61,774 nucleotides of DNA, taken from Zancudomyces culisetae. Its lineage: Eukaryota > Kickxellomycota > Harpellomycetes > Harpellales > Legeriomycetaceae. Position numbers and translations under genes: made by a program. Below, one piece after another: positions 46,217 through 57,606 of the stretch (its first letter is position 1; the number at the start of each line of letters is the position of its first letter). The stretch lies in NCBI GenBank assembly GCA_001969505.1, contig LSSK01000104.1, positions 10,128-71,901 on the forward strand, read 5' to 3'. Under the pieces are notes generated by a model that was not told where the DNA came from, made no database searches, and saw only the letters and a program-made list of their open reading frames with translations.

Positions 46217-46558
46217 ACATTAAAAATTAACAAAAATAAAAATTATAAACTGATGAGTGAAGGGGCGTTTGCACTTTGTTTGACCTACACGAAATTCGTT
46301 CGCTCTATTTTCATTTCTTCTTATTGCTGATGTGTAAACATTGCTGTGTCTTAGACAATGCTCTGATGTCCTGTTTTGCCTCAGCTAGTGAGTTGTCATT
46401 TGTTGACTACGATTTGTTTGTTTTTCGTGACAATGTACCACACTGCAAATAGTATCCTGTTAGATAATTATGCCATAGTTAATTCAGCAAAATAAAAATG
46501 TACGCATAAAAAAAGCCTGCATAATACAAAAAACAACCGTAAAATTGTAAAAAAGCAA
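46217..46558. other. Intergenic, no gene seen
   Basis: About 340 bp between U4 and the tRNA pair. It contains the Pol III terminator of the tRNA unit at its right edge and nothing else that I can support. Confidence 0.6.
46549..46554 (-). terminator. Pol III terminator of the tRNA unit
   Basis: Six T on the minus strand, four bases after the 3' end of tRNA-Glu. There is no comparable T run in the spacer between the two tRNAs. Confidence 0.75.
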
Positions 46559-46630
46559 CTCCAATACGGGGAATCGAACCCCGGCCGTCTCGGTGAAAGC
46601 GAGAAATCCTAGCCACTGGACCATATCGGA
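46559..46630 (-). tRNA. tRNA-Glu (anticodon TTC)
   Basis: 72 nt, intronless. The acceptor arms TCCGATA / TATTGGA pair with one G-T, the anticodon loop is CTTTCAC (TTC), and the T arm is GGGGTTCGATTCCCC. It carries the intact B box GGTTCGATTCC and discriminator G. It lies 8 bp downstream of tRNA-Asp on the same strand. Confidence 0.97.
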
Positions 46631-46638
46631 AATACAAA

Positions 46639-46710
46639 CTCTCGGACCGGGAATTGAACCCGGGTCTCCAATGTGACAGACTGGGATACTGACCACTATA
46701 CTATCCGAGA
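46639..46710 (-). tRNA. tRNA-Asp (anticodon GTC)
   Basis: 72 nt, intronless. The acceptor arms TCTCGGA / TCCGAGA pair fully. The A box region is TAGTATAGTGGTC, the anticodon loop CTGTCAC (GTC), the T arm GGTTCAATTCC, and the discriminator G. It is the upstream member of a tightly spaced tRNA-Asp/tRNA-Glu pair. Confidence 0.97.
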
Positions 46711-47216
46711 ACTTTTTTGTTAAGCACTCTGTAGTGATATATACCTTGGATTGATTTTTATTATAAAATTTATTTTTTTGGAGTATGTAATTTAGGAAAT
46801 AATAGTGATATAGATATGGTGCATCATGGTAATCTTTTCGGGTATACTGGTCTTGAATTAAATTTTGCAATTTTCTACTTTTAGGTTTATCCATCTTGTA
46901 TATTCTATCATCTTTTGCAAAAGTTTCTAAATTCAAATATACCATTCATAAATAAAAATCAAATTCCACAGAATGTCTTTGGAGTTTGACTGTGCGCGTG
47001 CAAGAAGCGATTGTATCCGTGTAAATGTCATGAATTCATTTATTTATTGATTAGTCTTAAACACAATGATTGCGTTTAATTAAAAAAAGCAAAAAACCGG
47101 AGAGCTTATACTCTACTTTTGATACGGGAGTGTTTGTGTAATGTGTTGGATAACAATATTCTGTGCCAACCTATTCAAATTTCTATACACGCCATTGAAA
47201 AATAAGCAGCTTTTCT
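46711..47216. other. Intergenic, no gene seen
   Basis: About 500 bp upstream of the tRNA unit and downstream of frataxin. A minus-strand frame crossing the tRNAs is a chance frame. Confidence 0.6.
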
Positions 47217-48004
47217 TTATTGGAATTCAATATCAATACCAGCTAATGAAAAGATCTCTTCTTTTAGTATTTCCTCTAAAACTTTGCCATCCTTGGTCCC
47301 GATCCAATTTTTGCTAGCTTCATTATACTCAAACCTTTTTGGTCCCCTAAATTATTATTCCATCATCGTTTTGTATTTGCAACAAAAGTATGAGAAAAGA
47401 AAAGTCGAAAACTTACGATATTGGAGAGGAGAACCAAATTTGCTGATTTGGAGGTTGTTGGTTAAGCACATAAGAACCCATGTCGCCCATGTTTATATTC
47501 AAAACCCCCATCTAAATATATTCAAAAAGGTGTTTCAATGTATTTTTTTTTGGAAATATTACAGTATATTGTATTATGTATAAAGTTTATACCGCGTAGT
47601 CGACGTCAAAATTGTCATTGTTTAGCTCGCTAAACGTCTCTTCTATTTCTTCATAAATCTTGACTAGTGTCTGATCTGAGATTTTTCGGTATTCGTTTTC
47701 ATTTTTAAATCTAATTTAGGATATGGTAAATCTTGATTCAGAGTGTTGGTTAAATAGTGTCACGATTATCACCATTAATATAATTGTTTAATTATTTTTA
47801 CTTGAAAGGCTTCTGAAATGAATATACTTACTTGTCTAATATGACCGTCCCGCCACTTATGTATCTTAGTGTGTGTTTACTACCCCGGTGAACATTTATC
47901 CCATAAAGAAGATTACTATTGCCACTGATTTTTGATGAATTTTTATTTTTATAGATTGATGTTATTAATCGAGTGAAAAGTGGTGTTATTTTTGAATTGT
48001 TCAT
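47217..48004 (-). CDS. YFH1: Frataxin, mitochondrial iron-sulfur assembly factor, four exons
   Basis: Exons (complement): 47832-48004, 47593-47710, 47417-47511 and 47217-47346. Introns are 121, 81 and 70 bp; the product is 171 residues. The first 35 or so residues are Lys/Ser/Asn/Thr-rich with no acidic residues, a mitochondrial presequence. The core has the acidic helix 1 ([19 protein letters not shown]) followed by [14 protein letters not shown]. The frataxin signature is [25 protein letters not shown]; its usual VxNKQxPNKQIW form has Gln at both Lys positions here. NWIG and a helical C-terminus complete the fold. Frataxin binds the Nfs1-Isd11-Isu1 complex in the matrix and promotes cluster assembly. 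Every splice junction falls within conserved sequence and is therefore well supported. Confidence 0.94.
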
Positions 48005-48947
48005 TCTCTAGAAGCGTGTTTGTCTTATTGTCTATTGAATTGTTCTGAAAGCGTGGGATAGCTGAATATTGGCTAGCTTTAGTTCAGTTATTTCAATTGT
48101 AGTTATTTTGTTTGATATTTATTTTTCTTTCTTTTTTTAATTTTTTTTAGTTTGTGATTAAAATTGATTAGCCTGGGGGGGAGGGGGGATTAAACTTAAG
48201 TAATCCAAATTGGTTTACCCAGAGCTTCAAATCACGAGACCCACATGAACAAATTAATTTTTTTCGCTTACATTAAGCTAGATTAGCCTATGCATGTATA
48301 CATACTATCCTGCTACAAAAATATGTACATATAAAACATACCCTCCACCCCCCCCTTTCTCAAGTATCGCAAACCGCTTTTATGCAAAAACTGTCACACT
48401 TTTCTTGGTAATACTTGGTTAATCTTTAACCACAAAAGACCCTAAAAACGCACACTACCCAGAACTATACCTCCGTTTAAATTTTCTGCATTTTACACTT
48501 TTTTCAGCATACTGCTAGTTGGTAGTAAACACTGAAATAAACACTAAACAAAATAACCACATTATTTTCAATCAATTTATATCATTTATTCTGTGCTTTT
48601 ATTATCAAATTAAGCGTTAAAAATTGGGTTAGTTTACATTGCAAATAAGACTAAAATATAAATAAGAGTAATATAAATCTTAAATAGCACTGGATCAAGG
48701 GGTGAAGGAGGGATAATCCGGTAAATATATACGGGTATTTTGTAGTTATAGTACAAAATATAATACATTTGGTTGTGGTACTCCAAACCTACTAGCTCAT
48801 TTCCTAGGTTTGGCTTCATTTGAAGTAATTATTAAAGACAACTTTTCTGTCTTTTGGTTCAAATCAACTCGGTTTTCTCTCCTCGAGTTAAAAGAGGATG
48901 TAATATTATTTACACTGTTTTGCAATAGATCAACTGTAAAATTGGCG
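48005..48947. other. Intergenic, no gene seen
   Basis: About 940 bp containing the frataxin promoter and the 3' flank of the Ash1-like gene. G-rich (48175-48188) and C-rich (48348-48355) runs are present. Confidence 0.6.
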
Positions 48948-50141
48948 TCAGTAGCTGTCAGTATTTATCTTTTGACTACATCTCTTACAATTAAGCAGTT
49001 TTCCTGAGGATATCTCGGTCTTCATTGGTACATAATGACAATTGAAACAGTAAACACCCCCTTTCTTATATCTTAGCCCGCATGAGTTGCACAAGGACAG
49101 TATGTTATCCCAGCTAGGTCTCCAGCAAGGTGTGCTGGAAACCTTACACGATGCACATACTCTCTGTGACGAGGCGGGTTTTTTTGGTATATTTTGACCA
49201 CTCTTCGTATGCTTTGATGTTGCCTTTTTTCTATGGGGAATGGGCGAGATTGGCCCCTGATGTAAAATATTTCCATCATATCTACTATTAAACGGTCTAT
49301 ACGCATCATCCATATTTACTCTTTTCTCAATGTTGGACTTTAAATTTTCTATACCCTGGCTTCTGCCAGAACCTAATCCCTCTCCGCCAAATCCTACTTG
49401 TTTAACAGGTCCTTTTGACCTAGACGCTTGATACAGAAGCTCAGCTGCTCGCTTCTCTTCTGGGATATATTTATTTTCAATGTCATAGCATCCAGAGGAA
49501 AAAACTAATTTGGGTGTTGGTGGGTTTCTAAATGTCTTTGGTGCCCTAGCAATATCCAAGTTAAACTGCGGTCTATCTCTTATATTATTCTTTTTTTCTA
49601 CCTCGTAGTTTCTATCTATATGTCTATAACCGAGCTTTTCATCTGTATTGTTAATTTCTTTGAGTTTTGGCAGGGTGACGCGGTTATCATATTCACCTCT
49701 TGTTAAATTAGGATAGTGCTTTTTTGAGTTTTCAAGGTTCTCACTTCCCACTCTATCATTTTCAACTAGATGTCTGACATGGTTTGGTTCAACCTGATAT
49801 GTACTCCTATATCTTGTGAAATCGTTTCTGTTTTTGTTTACAGCTGAATGTGAACTCTCATTAACTAATGCCTCCACTCTCATTACTGAAACGCGGTCTG
49901 TGTCGACTTTAAGTTTTTTGGAGGGACTCTCATGAATGAGATTTGCAAGAGACATGGATAGACTCTTTTGTCTTGGTGAGCTTTCGTTCATTTTATCAGT
50001 AGATTCTGTATCTTCTTTTTGATTAAAGCTTAATATAACACATTGAGACTCAGACACATCATCCTTGCTTGGTGCGCGCAATGGTACACCCTTTTTACGT
50101 TTACGAATCGGTTCTGATAAACTTTTGACCATCAATGCCAT
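48948..50141 (-). CDS. ASH1: Ash1-like GATA-type zinc-finger transcription factor
   Basis: A 397-residue protein from the first true ATG at 50141. The C-terminal DNA-binding domain starts with C329: CxxC, 18 residues, then CNSC. It carries the SSTPCWRPSW and CGLRYKK elements typical of the Ash1 branch of GATA factors rather than the AreA/Gln3 type. After it come VYCFNC and LLNCKRC, two further CxxC pairs that could hold another zinc. The preceding 320 residues are Ser/Arg/Asn-rich and apparently disordered, with basic patches (KRKKG near 14-18) that may be nuclear signals. In S. cerevisiae Ash1 represses HO in daughter cells, and in Candida it affects filamentation. Orthology is judged from the finger only; a related Gat-type factor is the alternative. 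Confidence 0.8.
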   Translation of the reverse strand: MALMVKSLSEPIRKRKKGVPLRAPSKDDVSESQCVILSFNQKEDTESTDKMNESSPRQKSLSMSLANLIHESPSKKLKVDTDRVSVMRVEALVNESSHSAVNKNRNDFTRYRSTYQVEPNHVRHLVENDRVGSENLENSKKHYPNLTRGEYDNRVTLPKLKEINNTDEKLGYRHIDRNYEVEKKNNIRDRPQFNLDIARAPKTFRNPPTPKLVFSSGCYDIENKYIPEEKRAAELLYQASRSKGPVKQVGFGGEGLGSGRSQGIENLKSNIEKRVNMDDAYRPFNSRYDGNILHQGPISPIPHRKKATSKHTKSGQNIPKKPASSQRVCASCKVSSTPCWRPSWDNILSLCNSCGLRYKKGGVYCFNCHYVPMKTEISSGKLLNCKRCSQKINTDSY

Positions 50142-53100
50142 TATATTCAATAGCTATTTTTATTCCAATAGCTATTAGTCCCAAGTAAGATATATTTTTT
50201 TACTACTCTGTTCTAGAGATGATAAAGAATATTTCCGGGGTAATCTTAGGTGTTTATTATGATAAATTCTAACTAAATAAGTTTGTTATGCGTTTTATTG
50301 AATGATGCCCCGTTTTTTTTCATATAGATTTTTTTTTTTTGATAATTCCTCAAAGTTTATATATATTTTTATTTGCTAAGAAAGGTGAATTCTTATTCGA
50401 GCTATTTTTTAATTTATACACACCCCTCCTTCCCCATTCCTCCCCCCAGCTTCAAAAAAAAGGATCAATAAAAAATGGGCGAAAAAAATGGATCAACTGA
50501 GCTAGCATTTACTGTTTTTACTACAGACCTATTGTGAAGTGTAACTCAGTAAATTAAATCACTTCAATTGGCCTACTGACCCTAAAAGGTGGATTTTTTG
50601 ATTGTTAAAGCTGTTTATTTTATTCATTAATTACATTTCCAAGTTTATCCTACGATGAATGTAATAAGTGGCCTCAATATTGTGTGCCTACACACTAAAA
50701 TACAGTAATAGCGGGTCATCAATCAGAAAGCTTGAAATTATTCGAAATCCGAGTATCACCTACTCCCATCGGGTTGATGCTCTCATTTTCAACACATTTT
50801 CCAAAACTCATTAATTGTATTTCACTTTTGTGCAAGTGAATATTTTGAAGGTTTCTTACTTTTTTTTTTTAAACCATGCTTCGCATAGATTGTAGACACA
50901 ATAAATCAAGATTTTTAAAGAATATTTTGAGAATCTCGATGAACAACATTAATCATTGTAAATCAACTTGCTTGATGAAATGTAGAACCATTTTTTCCCT
51001 TATTTTATCATGTATACATATACTGTGCTCATTTTTCCCTTTGTTGCATAAACCCAAGTTTCTGCAACGTTAAATAGTCTGGAATCTATTTGTGCCCAGG
51101 CATTTTGATGTGTATGCTTGCACTAACAATAACACAATAATGAAAGACTAAAAAAAAAAAAAGATTCTATAAGAATGTGGCTTCTTCAAATAGAATAGCG
51201 TATTTTCTGCATTCTTTGAAACAGAATATTACTATCAAACAATCAAAATGGTAAGCTCAATATCATCCTTCCCCGGACAATATTAAGAACTGTTTTGTTC
51301 TAGAACTGGCATTTGGAAGTCTGGATGTGATTTGTCTTTTGTGGCTAATCTTTTACTGCTTTCCGTCTTGTAAATTATAATCACTCAATAGGGGAATGTT
51401 TCACACATTGTTTCATTCTACTTGCACTTATGATGAAGTGATTTGCCAATCCCCTAAAACCCATGATGAGATAAATAAATTACAGCTAATTGTGCAACTT
51501 TTGCTAGGCAAGCCCAGAGCCGAATTTCGAACCTCAACGTGGGCTTCGGAAATATTAAAAAAGACCCTCTCCACTATATTACCTGTCTTTTTTTTTCTCA
51601 CCATTCAAGTTGGATGATGATAAACCTTGATTTTATTGTTATTTGTGTGGATAGCTTATCAGTAAAAAAAAACAGTTTTTGTCTAAAAGTAGGAACAATG
51701 TCTAAAATAAATCTTTCAGGCTTTGTGATAAAAGGCGATTGAGAGCCAGACACATCATTAATTAGCTCTACTAAAGTATAATGACCCGAATACTAGTCAT
51801 ACTCACACTTCAGTACAGGCAACATCACTTGTTTTTATTTATTTACGTGGCCACTTTATCCAGCTCTGATCATTTGGTTTTTTTTGTTCCCCTTTTTCAA
51901 TGAGAAAATATAATCAGCAACCCTTATCACATTACCATTTATTTGATGTATGAGTAATACCATTCATTTTTCACAGGATCAACAAGGTGATTAAATTTTT
52001 TTGTGGTAAATTTTTTTCCAATTACTTTGCAAAAGGTACTACATAATGAAAATCAAAGATCTCCAGTTTATAGGAAATTAAACGGGCTCCAACATAATGA
52101 TTTTTCTTTAGGTCTTTGAAAATAATGAGCGTAAATCAGAGGGCTTTTTATTCTGCAAACTGCTGACATCAACAAAACCAAAACATGTTACGCCTCCTGA
52201 TACAAGACGCCGCCACTTCGAAACTTTATCGGTGTCATTGGTTTTACACGCCTGCTATAATAATATCATAGTGAGAGATATTGTGTCTAATATGACTTTT
52301 ATTTTTCTTTTTGCTATTTTTTTGTTTGTAGTATTTTTTTTGTTTGTAGTATGTTTGGCACAAAATTAAAACTTTTTTAGGCTCAACTTCATCATTTCAT
52401 CTCTATATTGTGTTGTTATTCCACGTCTAAAAAAGACATCTCAAAGGCGCTGAAGAGAATAGGGGGCACAAAGTGTTCGAGAAAAATACAGTGATACATC
52501 ATTGAAAAAAAAGTAACATTGAGTCTTAAGATTGAGTAATTTAAAAGGCATTGGCACAGTGGCTATCATGTTTTCTTAATAAACTAATAGTATTATAGTT
52601 GCTATTTTGGGTAATAAATTCTTATTCTGAATTCTCGTTCCAAAGTAGCTGGCATATTGTTTGAAGTTTGGCTTGCTCAAAGTATCATTATGCTTTAAAT
52701 GCTTGGTATCTATTTAATGTCTCAATTTGCATTATACGTAAATGCAACCATTCCGATCGTTTTTTTCTCCCCACTCTTGAATCAATGGGCCAACAACCCA
52801 TTGTATTATCAGGGTGAAGGAGTTATGACTGACGACCATTTTCTACTATCCAAATACCTCAATTTTCTGCAACATTTTCCTTGGACAAAACATGGCCATT
52901 TTTAGTAAATCTAAAGAATGGTTTGTCAGCTTGGGTTGCAATTACTCTCAATTTTCAGAACATTGCTGGCAAACAATGTGTCTTATGAGTAATTGGTATG
53001 AATATTATTTTTGGACGATTTTCATTGCCATATATCTTCCTTTGGTTTATTTTCAATTAAATCCACTTCCCCACAAGGCGATTAATTGGGTAGTTTCAAT

Positions 53101-55200
53101 TGAATTCCTCAACAAAAATATTTACTGTTTATATTATTTTAGTAAACTGGTCAGAGTAGCAGCTTTTGTGAATTGCAGAGCTTGAATGTACAATTAAACC
53201 CCAAAAGCCATTTGGAAAATGTGTACAAAGTTCATTATATTAAAGAATTCAATATCTAAATACAATCTAAGCCAAGCACATAAGCATGCTCCGACAGAGT
53301 TGGTAAATGTATTAACCCAACATAAAAAACAGCTTATTATATGTGTATCATGTCTGTACGCCATTTTCTAATTGATGTTAAACCCAAGGTTTGAGATTTT
53401 TGCGTGGTTTTGTCATCTTATACATGAGTTTCCGTTTTTCAAATCAGCTCCTCTCTTGATCAAGTACGATTTACATCATGTAAATCCCAATTGCATAAGT
53501 AACTTTTTATTTATTCTTTTTACTGATAATGGCAATACCATTATTGTTAAAAGGGTATTTATCAACGGTCTAATAAAACAGCTTTAAAAAATAGAACATT
53601 TGTTTTTTACGCAGAATTTTTTTTGCGAGTAAACATACATATACACATACACAGCTCTTGGAAAAGTTGCTTGCCGAAAAAAAACAATGACCAGACCAGA
53701 ATATATTTGCGTTAATAACCTGATCACGCCATCACAACATTGTAAGTGCAGCTACAACATCTTTAACTTTGTGATCAAGCCAAAACTATAGAATGCACAC
53801 ATCTCACCATTGACGTCATGTTGTCTGCCTTTTTACGTTCGGATATTATACATTTCTTTTGTTGTAAGCATAAAATAAAGGAAAGGATGTATGGTGCCTA
53901 TCTGTTGGCACTATGTATCTCTTTTACTTGATCAGATGGAATTAAAAAGTGGTATGTTCAGAGACACGTGTGTTCAGAAAAAGGACTATGTATGGCTTTA
54001 CATCAACATACGGATGAAATGGTGCACTTTCCAATGTTTTGGTCTTCTTTTTACGCACTTTGTTCTATTAAACTTTTAATAATAGAGATGAGTATTGCAA
54101 AAAAAAAGGAGAAAAAAGAAAGCAATTTTTTCAAAAGCCATGGTAACTCGGCTTTCATTTGACTATTTAAACCTAGTAAGTCTGGTTCAGTGAAAAATGG
54201 TTTAGCGTAATATTAAACACCAATCGAGCGTTTATTCTATGGTTGTTATAAGAGGGTAGGTGCGTACCATCTTCACGCCCAAACAAAAGTCTGAGTTTTA
54301 TTACTCCTAGTTAACAGTGTATGAATTTTCTCATTTACATACTTGATTAGAGCAAATATTGCGTTAAATGTATTTTTACTCAAATATCAGTGATAAATAC
54401 CACTAAACCCACTTATTACAAGATAAATGTCGTAATAGATACATGGCTAGCCCAAACTAATAGCTGAGAAATGAAAACCCAGCAAACTCGACCACAATTC
54501 TAGGTTGAATTGCATCTTTTTTTTTGTAATAATATAATTATTATTTGTTTCCTGCTTAATAACGAATAAAAAACATTAAAAGAGCATGTTGCATTTAGCA
54601 AGTATAATGTACAATTAATCGCCAGTATTCTTGCTTGGTTGTGTTGTAGTTAATACATTTTAGCTTTATCTAACTTTTTGAAAGCATTTGTCCTGCCAAT
54701 TTCCATTTATTTTCGAGCCTTGGAAACCAGCAGCAAAAAAAGTAACGATTCCAGCGGTAATTTGACAAACATTATGTTTCAGTTTTCTACTGGCCAAACC
54801 ACAAAAAAAATAAGGAAACATTATTCGATTTTTGTTACAATGTCTTTTCAGATTGGAAACAATTTGAAGTAACAAACGGAAGCTAAAAAATAACCAATCA
54901 TATTAGCCAAACTAGATTTACTTTATTGTTTTTAAAGAATAGGGTAATATGAAATAAGGTGGAATGAAAACAAGCCAGATTACAAACCTAAAAAAGGATA
55001 ACTAGCAATTAGCATTTGTTGGTGGTAGATTTGAATTTTTAATGCCAATACCAAAGTGTAAGTTGTAGCAACGACAGGGAAAATTAACACACGAGATAAA
55101 AACTAGCAAAAGAAAGAAATAAAGGTAATTGAAAAGTCATATCTAGGAGGTACTATAAATGGATTGAGACATGTAAAATGCCATTTCTACTACTCAATAG
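50142..55200. other. Long gene-poor region
   Basis: About 5.1 kb without a supportable gene. A C-rich cluster lies at about 50424-50448. Most frames of 60 codons or more between 50.8 and 54.9 kb lie on the plus strand, including overlapping frames at 52699-52905 and 52892-53185. None has a recognisable family, a convincing start or splice structure, so they may be chance frames, a decayed gene or a non-coding transcript. Confidence 0.5.
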
Positions 55201-55941
55201 ATGGCGCAAGGAACTGGCATGTTGTTTGTATATATTATAAGTTGGGGTGTAGTATTTGGAGCCTTTGTCCACTATTACCACAAGAAGAAGGCACTAGGTA
55301 AGTAGAAGGCAAAATAATGAAGGGATAGTGAACCTTGTAGATTTTACCAAATGTGCAGGCACTAAGAATGGAATACATAAATGTTATTTATAGCACTGTT
55401 GAAATTGGAGGCATATTTTCCGACACATCCGTCGCGTGATTTATACTATAATCTCCTTGAAATGCACGAAAAGGATAGTAAAACAGTCTCAGTACCAATG
55501 CTACAAGCCGCGCTTATCAAGCGGGCAACGGATGATGTAATAAGGGCAGTAACATTACAAACAAACAAACAAAGTCTCAACTCTCTGGTGACTTCTGGGG
55601 CGATTTCCCAGGATCTGTTGCACCAGTTCAATTCGGCAGAAGCTGAGCTTGAAACCGAAATGGCAACAGTTCAGGAAGAAGCAGAAATGTTAGTAAAGGG
55701 TATGGGTGCATGGGTATTTCAAATCAGCTCAGAGCTTTTAGGCAATTGCCGACAGCGTGAACTCCGTGAAGAGGTATTAAGAATGGAGATTGAAAATCTG
55801 ACACTTTACCACAAATTCCATCAGTCTGACGCAAAACCAACTCCTGAAAGAGTATTGAATACCGAGGCTGGGGAAACTCCTCTTCAAGAGTCAGGTGCAG
55901 GATCGAGTACAATGAAAAAAAGGGTTAGCAACTCGAACTAA
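55201..55941 (+). CDS. SEC66: Sec66/Sec71, Sec63-complex subunit of the ER translocon, two exons
   Basis: Exons 55201-55297 and 55394-55941 with a 96-bp intron (GTAAGT donor, TTTATAG acceptor); the product is 214 residues. One transmembrane helix (about 7-25) followed by HKKK gives a lumenal N-terminus and cytosolic domain. The cytosolic part shows the family pattern: RDLYYNLLEM, then AALIKRATDDVIRAVTL, a coiled stretch with EAEMLVKGMGAWV (the counterpart of the yeast EAERLQPGW segment), and a helical end. Sec66 with Sec63, Sec62 and Sec72 forms the post-translational translocation complex. Length matches yeast (206 residues). The nearer acceptor-like GTGCAG at 55354-55359 would run into a stop, so the later TAG is required. 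Confidence 0.9.
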
Positions 55942-56258
55942 CAGAAATATGATATCTGTATTATCTCTTATTTTTTCATCCTTTTTTCACATCCCTTTTT
56001 GTTTATTAGTGCATTTTGGGTATTTTTTGTTTTTTTTTTTTAGGGGAAGGGGAGCTAAAAAAAAAGAATTGGAGGTACATTTAACCATCTTATGAACTGG
56101 TTAGTGATTTTATATCTATAAATACCGCTATCAGCAGTGAATAAAAAATAAATGATATGTTTTATTGTGTTAAAATTGAAACAAATAAGAAAAGATGCCA
56201 AATAATACTTGTATATCTTTTTTTTGAAAAAAAAGATACTGTAGGTCGTAAAGCCAAT
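55942..56258. other. Convergent intergenic, no gene seen
   Basis: About 320 bp between SEC66 and the first CAP gene, AT-rich with T runs compatible with 3' ends on both strands. Confidence 0.6.
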
Positions 56259-57377
56259 CTATTGCATACTACTACAAAATGATTGGGCCCAGTATTGACC
56301 AGATTTGGCCCATCCGAGCCATTCATAATTACCTAGAATGTTTGCACGATGTCCAGGTGAATTCATCCACGCCCTCATAGCTCCAGCAACATCACCATTG
56401 AGGGAAGCGACATTTTCAGCGATCCCACTACACTTGACCTTGGAGGCTTCAAATCGCTGGCGTAATGAGCTATATCCGCTGTGATCATGGGTTAATGTTT
56501 TCTTTGAATCCATATATTTGGCTTGATTCATTGCTGCCGCGTTCATATTTGGTGCAAGTTTGAGTGGTGGCTTTCCAGCACTTTTGCGGGCACTATTGAC
56601 AGCATTTAGCATTTCTGTATCCATAGAACTGGATGGTGCTGCTGAAGACGATGAAGGTGCCTCTACTGCCGCTGCTGAATATCCAGATTGTATTCTATTT
56701 TGTTGTGTTAGCTGCTCTGGGGTAGTTGATACGGGTTTTCCAGCAGGGGTTGGTTGCACTCCTGCTGATGGCTGAGATACAATAGAAGTACGTATTATAG
56801 GAGCTGTTCTTGGTGTATATATAGCCCTTGTATGTGGTCGATGACGTCTTGATCCATGTGATTTAGGGGCAGCGTACTTAGAAAATGCAGGTTGCTGGTA
56901 TTGTTGTAATATATCCCCATTATTATTACTATTCATGACATCAATCTCATATGGTGTATTGTATGCGGGTGTTGGTTGCGAATCAGTACGTCGTACCTTT
57001 GTAGTTGGCGCTTTTCCATATCTGGAGTAGGTATGCACAACCTGGCCATTCTTTTGGGTCATTTGTACCAACCGGTAACCAGACGACTTTGGAGCAGAAG
57101 AACCACCTTTTGGTTGTGCTTTTGGTTGTGCTTTTGGTTGTGCTTTTGGTTGTGCTTTTGGTTGTGCTTTTGGTTGTACTTTTGTTTGTACTTTTGTTTG
57201 TGCTTTTACAGGCTTTGATCCTGATCCTGATGCTGGTTTTACAGTTGGGGGTTTGGTTGTGGTGGTTCCTGCACGTTGTAGCAATCTATTACCTGAATTA
57301 TTACTGTTTACATTGATAAGGCTTGCTGACGTGATACCAGCTGATACCAACAAACAATATCCAATAGTGATCTTCAT
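56259..57377 (-). CDS. Secreted CAP-superfamily (PR-1/Pry-like) protein, paralogue 1
   Basis: A 372-residue protein with a signal peptide (about 1-19). A lysine-rich repeat of AQPK/VQTK tetrapeptides covers about 59-90 (12-bp DNA repeat), and a Pro/Ser/Gln-rich spacer with several Arg/Lys pairs follows. The C-terminal CAP domain spans about 252-369. The CAP motifs are LNAVNSAR, THDHSGY (H297), GIAENVA (E321), and MNSPGHRANIL with H343, then a WAQSFC end. C316 and C368 can form the disulfide. Pry proteins of yeast bind and export sterols and fatty acids, and Candida relatives act at the cell surface in virulence; which role applies here is unknown. A paralogue with the same architecture lies 1.5 kb away on the same strand. 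Confidence 0.9.
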   Translation of the reverse strand: MKITIGYCLLVSAGITSASLINVNSNNSGNRLLQRAGTTTTKPPTVKPASGSGSKPVKAQTKVQTKVQPKAQPKAQPKAQPKAQPKAQPKGGSSAPKSSGYRLVQMTQKNGQVVHTYSRYGKAPTTKVRRTDSQPTPAYNTPYEIDVMNSNNNGDILQQYQQPAFSKYAAPKSHGSRRHRPHTRAIYTPRTAPIIRTSIVSQPSAGVQPTPAGKPVSTTPEQLTQQNRIQSGYSAAAVEAPSSSSAAPSSSMDTEMLNAVNSARKSAGKPPLKLAPNMNAAAMNQAKYMDSKKTLTHDHSGYSSLRQRFEASKVKCSGIAENVASLNGDVAGAMRAWMNSPGHRANILGNYEWLGWAKSGQYWAQSFCSSMQ

Positions 57378-57588
57378 TTTTGTTTTTTAGATTGATATTT
57401 TATAATTTGATGGCGATGATAATGATACTTGATAATTGTATATACAAAATCTAACTTGAGTGGTTTTATGAATATTTGTAGAGTGTACTTATGTCTATGC
57501 TTTTTGAACGTTGTGGTTAAATGATAAAAATAATGTCTATAAATGAGTGAAAGGAGTGTATGATAAACTACAAAATGAATGCGTTATT

Positions 57589-57606
57589 GTTGGGTTTATA
57601 TACTTG
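57589..57606 (-). promoter_or_regulatory. Conserved TATA element of CAP paralogue 1
   Basis: On the minus strand this reads CAAGTATATAAACCCAAC, about 212 bp upstream of the start codon. The same 18 bases occur upstream of paralogue 2, inside a longer region of similarity. Confidence 0.7.

Noticed and set aside
46484-46945. Minus-strand frame of 153 codons
   Set aside because: It runs through both tRNA genes and has no family resemblance.
51500-51545. B-box-like GGTTCGA on the minus strand
   Set aside because: No pairing T arm, acceptor stem or anticodon arm can be built around it.
52140-52270. Possible snoRNA-like segment with CTGA and ACA motifs
   Set aside because: No paired C box or two-hairpin fold could be made convincing by eye.
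57005-57316. Leu/Val repeat-rich plus-strand frame with an apparent membrane helix
   Set aside because: Antisense of the AQPK repeat in CAP paralogue 1; no independent support.
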